NCBI GenBank assembly: GCA_033557685.1
Contig: JAWQRN010000566.1
Coordinates: 1 to 28,333, forward strand
DNA: 28,333 nucleotides
Source: Sperchopsis tessellata
Taxonomy: Eukaryota; Arthropoda; Insecta; Coleoptera; Hydrophilidae
Direction: 5' to 3'
The notes beneath the pieces were generated by a model. That model was not told where the DNA came from and ran no database searches. It saw nothing but the letters and a program-made list of their open reading frames with translations. Shown here in pieces: positions 12,401 through 18,400 of this stretch (position 1 is the first letter of the stretch; every line of letters starts with the position of its first letter). Both the position numbers and the translations under genes were made by a program.

Positions 12401-15400
12401 GCCACAGGAGTATTACATATGTCTACTTTTCAGTTGAATAAGGATTTCTTGTGACTCTGCTCGGACTTCTAACATCCCATTGAATCTTGTCCAATTAATT
12501 TTCCAACTCTGTTAGTTTAGCGTCACTGGATAATATACAGCAATTGTAGGTGCACACAGTTAATATTGTTCAGCAACTGTTTAGACTCCAGAGATTCCTC
12601 ACACCCTCCACCTTCTTACGTTGGTCCTAATAGTTGCCATTATTGGATATAAACAAAAAGATATTAACTCATTATAAACAAGCAGCCAAAAAAACAGGTG
12701 ATTCATAAAAATGGACACTAGAAATATTTTTTCATACATTACATTGTACCATTTTAATATTTGATTAAATCAAATATCGAGCAAACCAGCCAAGTCAATA
12801 TATTAAATACAGAAATCAAATACGCATCGCAAGTGTATCTGTCATTAAAAGGTCATCAGCACTGTTCGATTTCAAAGCATATATACAAGGAATAAAATAT
12901 GTATTCGTATATAGGGTACAGCTAAATACTAACAAGAGCAGTGCTGATAATGTCTTAATGACGGAAACATGTGTCCACTGCAATTCGGCTTGTTTCCCTT
13001 AATTTTTCAATGCATATTTGATTTCTGTATTTAATATATTGACTTGGCCAGTTTGCTCGATATTTGATTTAATCAAATATTAAAATAATACATTCATGTA
13101 CGGCCAAGGAAGCAACAAGGTTAATAAATTGGTGTGTATCATATCTTTTCATAATCAACCCTTGAAAATTATAGACATTAGTAACTTGCAATTTGTTGTG
13201 ATAGCTTGTAGAGGAAATATGCCAACTAAAGGGGTCAGCATTAAATATACTGGAACGAAATGATGCTTCTGGGTCACAGGAACCAGATGTAACGGATTGA
13301 AGATCCTGAAAATAATTTGTAGCCAACAAATACGTTGGACAAAATAACTCGGGAGTCGAGCTATTATTTAATGGCTGTACGTGAGTCAATCTAGTGGTAG
13401 TAAAACTTAAGGACGCTAACGATGTGTGTAGAACCCGAATGGTTCGATCAGAAAGTGGAAATCATTTAGGTCAATAAAACAAAGAAACTAGTCAAATACT
13501 CTCTATTGAACACACACAAAAACTAGGCCTGAGAAGAACAAAAGTCTGACGTTGCCTGCCTTGACGTATCGTGTGTATTTTAGGTTTAGATTTAGGTCGA
13601 GCCAGGTATGGTGATCAAGAGCTCACGTAAGGTATTTAGCGGCCAATTATACCAGTCAGATTTCTGTCCTGGGGCTTCCGTGAGGTAGAAAATGCGGTTT
13701 TCTGGCTGTGAAAGGGTTAAGTCAGCAATGCCAAAATAACCAATAAATTTGGAAAAAAAAGAAAAAAAAAACACGACGACGGTGGCTGGTGTGGCGACAC
13801 CGGGCCCTCGTTGGACACAGCGCTACCGTTGTATGGATATTTGACGAGAGAGTTATCAAAGAAAATTGTATATAAACCAAAAGAAAACTTAAAATAAAAT
13901 TACAAATATTGCTGAAAAACAAAACACCCTAGCAAGAAGAAACATATGAAGGTATACGGCGAATAATATTATTACAGGCGAGTAAACAAACAATATTTGC
14001 TGAAAGAGAAAACACCCTAGCAAGAAGAAAACATATGAAAGTATACCGCAAATAATATTATTACAGAAGCGTTAAGTGATGTACTTGCTGAAAAAGAACA
14101 TGCCTAAAATGGAAAACTCATATGCAATTATATCGCGAAAAGATTGATTACAAGCGTGTAAAGTTATGTACTTGCTGAAAAAAGAAAACGCCTAATATAT
14201 ATATTATACAGCGAATAGATGTATTACAGGCGCGTAAAGTTTTGTACTGGCTGAAAAAGAACACGCCTAATATGAAAAACACATATGCAATTATATCGCG
14301 AATAAATGTATTACAGACGCGTAAAGTTATGTACTGGCTGAAAAAGAACACTCCTAATATAAAAAACACATGTGAAATTATACCGCGAATAGTTGTATTA
14401 CAGGCGCGTAAATTTAGGTACTTGCTGAAAAAGAAAACGCCTAATATGAAAAACACACATGAAATTATACCTCGAATAAATGTATTACAATTACAGAGGG
14501 AAAACCCCTAAACCCAGGAATACATTCACAAAAGAAGCCGAGAGAGTCAGTCCATTTGATTCCGTCCGAAGGTCAACGATTTATTTGGCGATTAACTCGG
14601 ACATAAGTTAGCCGGGTTTAGAAATTTCTAGCCACTTACCTTGTCGTCGAGGAAAGGGGTACCGGGAGTAAAATACCTGCTTGATCGGTCGGAGACGTCT
14701 AAGTTCTGAGTCGAAGGACTGCTATTAGTTTCCACTCTCCTATGATCACACACGGGCCTAAGGTCCGGGCCAAACCTTAAGGAAATGTTGAAGATATTAG
14801 CACTCCTTACACGCGTATTCGAAATATAAAATGGTTTATTTGAAAACTGAGACCGGGCTAGAAAGGCGAGTACCCCTTTGCGACGGGTCGAAATGAGGTA
14901 GCTGAGGTTCAGAGTCGGACTGTTACTTTATTTGTATACATGATACGTGTATACATGATTGTATTATTTGTTGTTATAAGTGGGCAATCGTTATAAAATT
15001 TATTATCAAGACAGGTCCAAGAATTGATCCTTGGGGTACAACATGCTTTACCTGCATAAATTGAGATGTAGCATCCCTGAAGATAACACATTACTCTCTA
15101 TGCAAGAAGTAGGATTTTAAGAAATTCAAGCCCAAGCCCCAAATATCTTATCTTTCCAGTTTTAAAAATAACTGTTCATGAGGAATACAGTTAAAGGCTT
15201 TTGATAAATCACACAAAGTTCCTCCAAGATTTTTCCACTCCTCTAGGTCGTGAATAGCATGCTTTAGAAAATCCTCTACTGCATTGATTGTAGATTCATT
15301 TTTGCGATAGCCAAATTGCCAGTTTGGTAAATACTAAACTTCTCGAAATAGCCCAGTAATCAATTTTTGAAAGCAGACAAGAAGTTTGAAAATATAGGTT

Positions 15401-18400
15401 AAACTCATATTGGCCAGTAATTGTTTACTAAATCTACATACCTGAAGCTATCACAATATTCACGAATAGAAAAACTCACATTTATTAAAAGGGATCAGTC
15501 CTATAATCAGTGAAGTATCGAGTTGGCCAAAAAGTAATTGTATATTTTTCTAATAGACGGTTATACATGTCTTGAAATGCAACTAACTTCATTATAAACC
15601 GCAAATTCATTTTGTAATTTAAAGGCTGACGTTACAAACTTATTTTAGAAATAGAATGTGCACGATTTTTTTAACAATTGTTTGTTTGCCATCGATTTAA
15701 AAATGGAAAATCAAAAGGAACATTTTCGTCATATTTGGCCGTATTACTTTTGAAGAAAAAACGCTGTGCAGGCTAGTAAAAACTTGTGTTGATGTGTATG
15801 ATGAAGATGCCTAAAAATACGGCAGTGTTGGAATTGGAGTGTTAAATTTCGGTCTGAAGGTTTTGATGCTAAAGATGCACACTGCTCAGGATGGTCAATC
15901 GAAGTTGATTATGACAAAATAGTGGCATTGATCAAATCCAATCGGCATTTAACGACACAAGAGATTGCTGATAATCTTAACATATCGAAAATAAGCTTAA
16001 AACTATTTGAAATAACTTGGATACATTAGTAAGCTTGATATTTTAGTACCACATGAGCTCAACAAAATTCATGTCAATAAAAGCATTGACATCTGTAATT
16101 CTCTCTTGGGACATGAAGAAAACGAACCATTTTTGTAACTTATGATAACAGGTGACGAAGAACTGTCTGCTACAATGTCAAACGAAAAACATTGTGGATA
16201 TAAACCTGCTCAAAGCACTTCAAGAGCTGATATTCACCCAAGGGATAGTTATGATATCAGTCTGGTTGGATTTCAAAGGTATTATATATTTTGAACAAGG
16301 AACAAGACCATTAATTGGGATGTGTACTGTCAACTGGATAAATTAAATGATGCAATCAAACAGAAACGTCCAGAGTTGATGAATCGCAAAGGTGCTGTGT
16401 TTCACCATAATAACCCTATATCACATACAAATTTAGTCACTTGTCAAAAAGTGTTTGCATCTTGGATGGGATGTGTTACCACATCCACCAGACCTGGCAC
16501 CATCAGACTACCATTTATTTTGTTTTTTTATAAAACTCCTTGAATGGTAAAACCTACACTACTGATCAATTCGTTCTTGTTTTTTTTGCCATAAAAGATA
16601 CGAACTTTTTTGGACACGGAATCATGAAGTTATCTGAAAGATGGCAAAAGTAAATCGAACAAAATGGACAGTTTATTGTTTAATAAAGTCTTAAAAAAAA
16701 CAATTACTTTTTACCAACCCAATATAATATTTATGAAGTTACTATTTACGTAAAAAACATCACTGGCACTAGAAGATGTCAAATTCCAATATAATATTTG
16801 TGACCTCAGCAGGCGTTTTAGGATTGATGATAATGGACATGAGATAGAATAAAATACTCATTTAAGCCTTGTGCAGATGTGTTTCCTATTATTTTGAACT
16901 TTTTTTTTCTGCAATTAATGATAAACTGAGAATTTTTTTTTTTAATTTTATCATTCATAATTTTATATTCATTGTATTCAACTTTTGCTTTAATTAGTGC
17001 TTTTTTGTATTTATCTTTAAAATAAAATAATGCATTTCTGCTTTCGATATTGTTTAATTTAAAATTAGTTTCATATAGTATTCTCAACATAATTTTCATT
17101 ATTTTGAGATTCACATTGAACCATGGATGTACCTTCTTTAGTGGAGAACACGCTAAATAAACATTTCGTCAAAAGTTGGTTAGCTATTGAATTTATGTCA
17201 TTCAGAGAATAATGGAAACTGCAATCAGTAGCTACCGGTCTCCACAAAACAACTGCTACCATTATATGTTATTGGTCTGTGACTATACCCTAACCTAGTA
17301 CCATATTCGTCAGGAAAAGCAAATAAAATTCCTCTATGATCAGAGAGCGATGTGTTGTATATTGGAACGTGGAATGTAAGAGGTACTTACTCAGAGTAGT
17401 TACCTAAAATTATTTATTTAAAAGGAGTAGATATTACTGAGACCCTGTGTATCCATCCTGAAATTCATGGTCTCCCCAATCAATGTCTGTATATGGAACA
17501 TCTTCAGAAAATTTCTTTTTACTGGATTTGAATCTGTTCCAGGGTTTTAAAATTGTCAAAACCACCATTGTGTTTTTTAGTGCTAGCATGAAGGGATAGG
17601 AAGGGCGCATGCTCTAGGCTTTTTTATGGTATCAGATCTGTGCAGATATATTCTTGAAATCATCTTTGGCATGGTTTGTCCTACATATGTTAAATAACAA
17701 TCTTGACAGGGAGTAAACTACGTCACTTAAGGTCTTTTTTTGGAGTGTCTTTAAGTTTGCTAAATAAATCCCCAACCCTAATCAGGTTCAACTTGCCATC
17801 ACTACATCATGGCTGTCAAACTGTTTTTTAAAGCTAGGTGTTAATTCATCAATATACGGAAGTTTCTTGTAGACCTTTTTTATTTGATTAGTGTAGTATT
17901 TTCAGTGTTCAAGCTTTGTTTAAATGATACTGGAAAAATCAAGGTCTTTAGGAGTCCTTTGGGATAGTTATTTTTTATAAGAATGTCTTATTTCATATGT
18001 TTCGTTTAGTATATGTATACAGAAATGTTTATTTTAGTTTTCAAACGTAATAAATTTGCTGCAGCTAAATTTATTTGCACAAATAAGTAATTTTCTAAGC
18101 ACATAAAACATTTAAGGAGTAGCTATAAGCGAATTTTGCCATATTTTTGCTATACAATGAGTTAGAACAATAACAAACTAATATTTATTTATGAACAAAG
18201 TTTAACATAAGAATTTATCTGTACAATATGTACAATACATAACATGAATAATTCAATAAAAAATTTATTCGGTATCTGAAAACGGGAGATTTGCAGACGA
18301 CGTGCTAGGTTGAGGAGATTTTTGTTTAATTGACTTGAAGAATGCGTCCAATTTTAATTGCATTTTCGAAGATTGTTGTTTGTTAACAATAATTTCCCTA

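Larger units (their letters stand above)
9135..12600 (-). mobile_element. RTE-like LINE, nearly full length but degenerate, antisense to Syndapin
   Basis: Read on the - strand, domain remnants occur in the order expected for one element. First comes an apurinic endonuclease (12580-12198, resumed at 11455-11150), then a linker and reverse transcriptase (about 10960-9700), then a C-terminal region (about 9490-9150). Fragments in several frames include RYTFQILQVFALTRS, RVCRK-free linker sequence, NYxPIS, FDIQQCVRQGDT, LEYMFRALDWEHKN and YLGQLV. The C-terminus has KRQKWKWASHLGRRT, matching the usual KWRWAGHxxRR block. A 0.7 kb MITE interrupts the endonuclease. Clade assignment rests on these motifs, not on phylogeny. 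Confidence 0.8.
14930..17345 (-). mobile_element. Jockey-like LINE fragments, split by a mariner insertion
   Basis: On the - strand the order is: endonuclease end (ALSDHRGILF, about 17340-17300), the domain between endonuclease and reverse transcriptase (open frames 17071-17262 and 16818-17114, with FKDKYKKALIKAKVEYNEYK), then the mariner, then reverse transcriptase (15533-14950). The latter reads VNNYWPISVLPIF, DFLKHAIHDLEEWKNLGG, LCDLSKAFN and VPQGSILGPV. Co-linearity and a shared TA at the mariner junction show one element. Frame changes and stops are common. The end after the VPQGSILGPV block is missing. Confidence 0.8.

Noticed and set aside
13069..13389. 106-codon - strand open frame as a host gene
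   Set aside because: No recognised motif, and its C-terminal codons fall in the foldback element arm.
14148..14511. Overlapping repetitive open frames on both strands (102 and 89 codons)
   Set aside because: They are artefacts of the 87-bp minisatellite, whose length is a multiple of three; no protein family resemblance.
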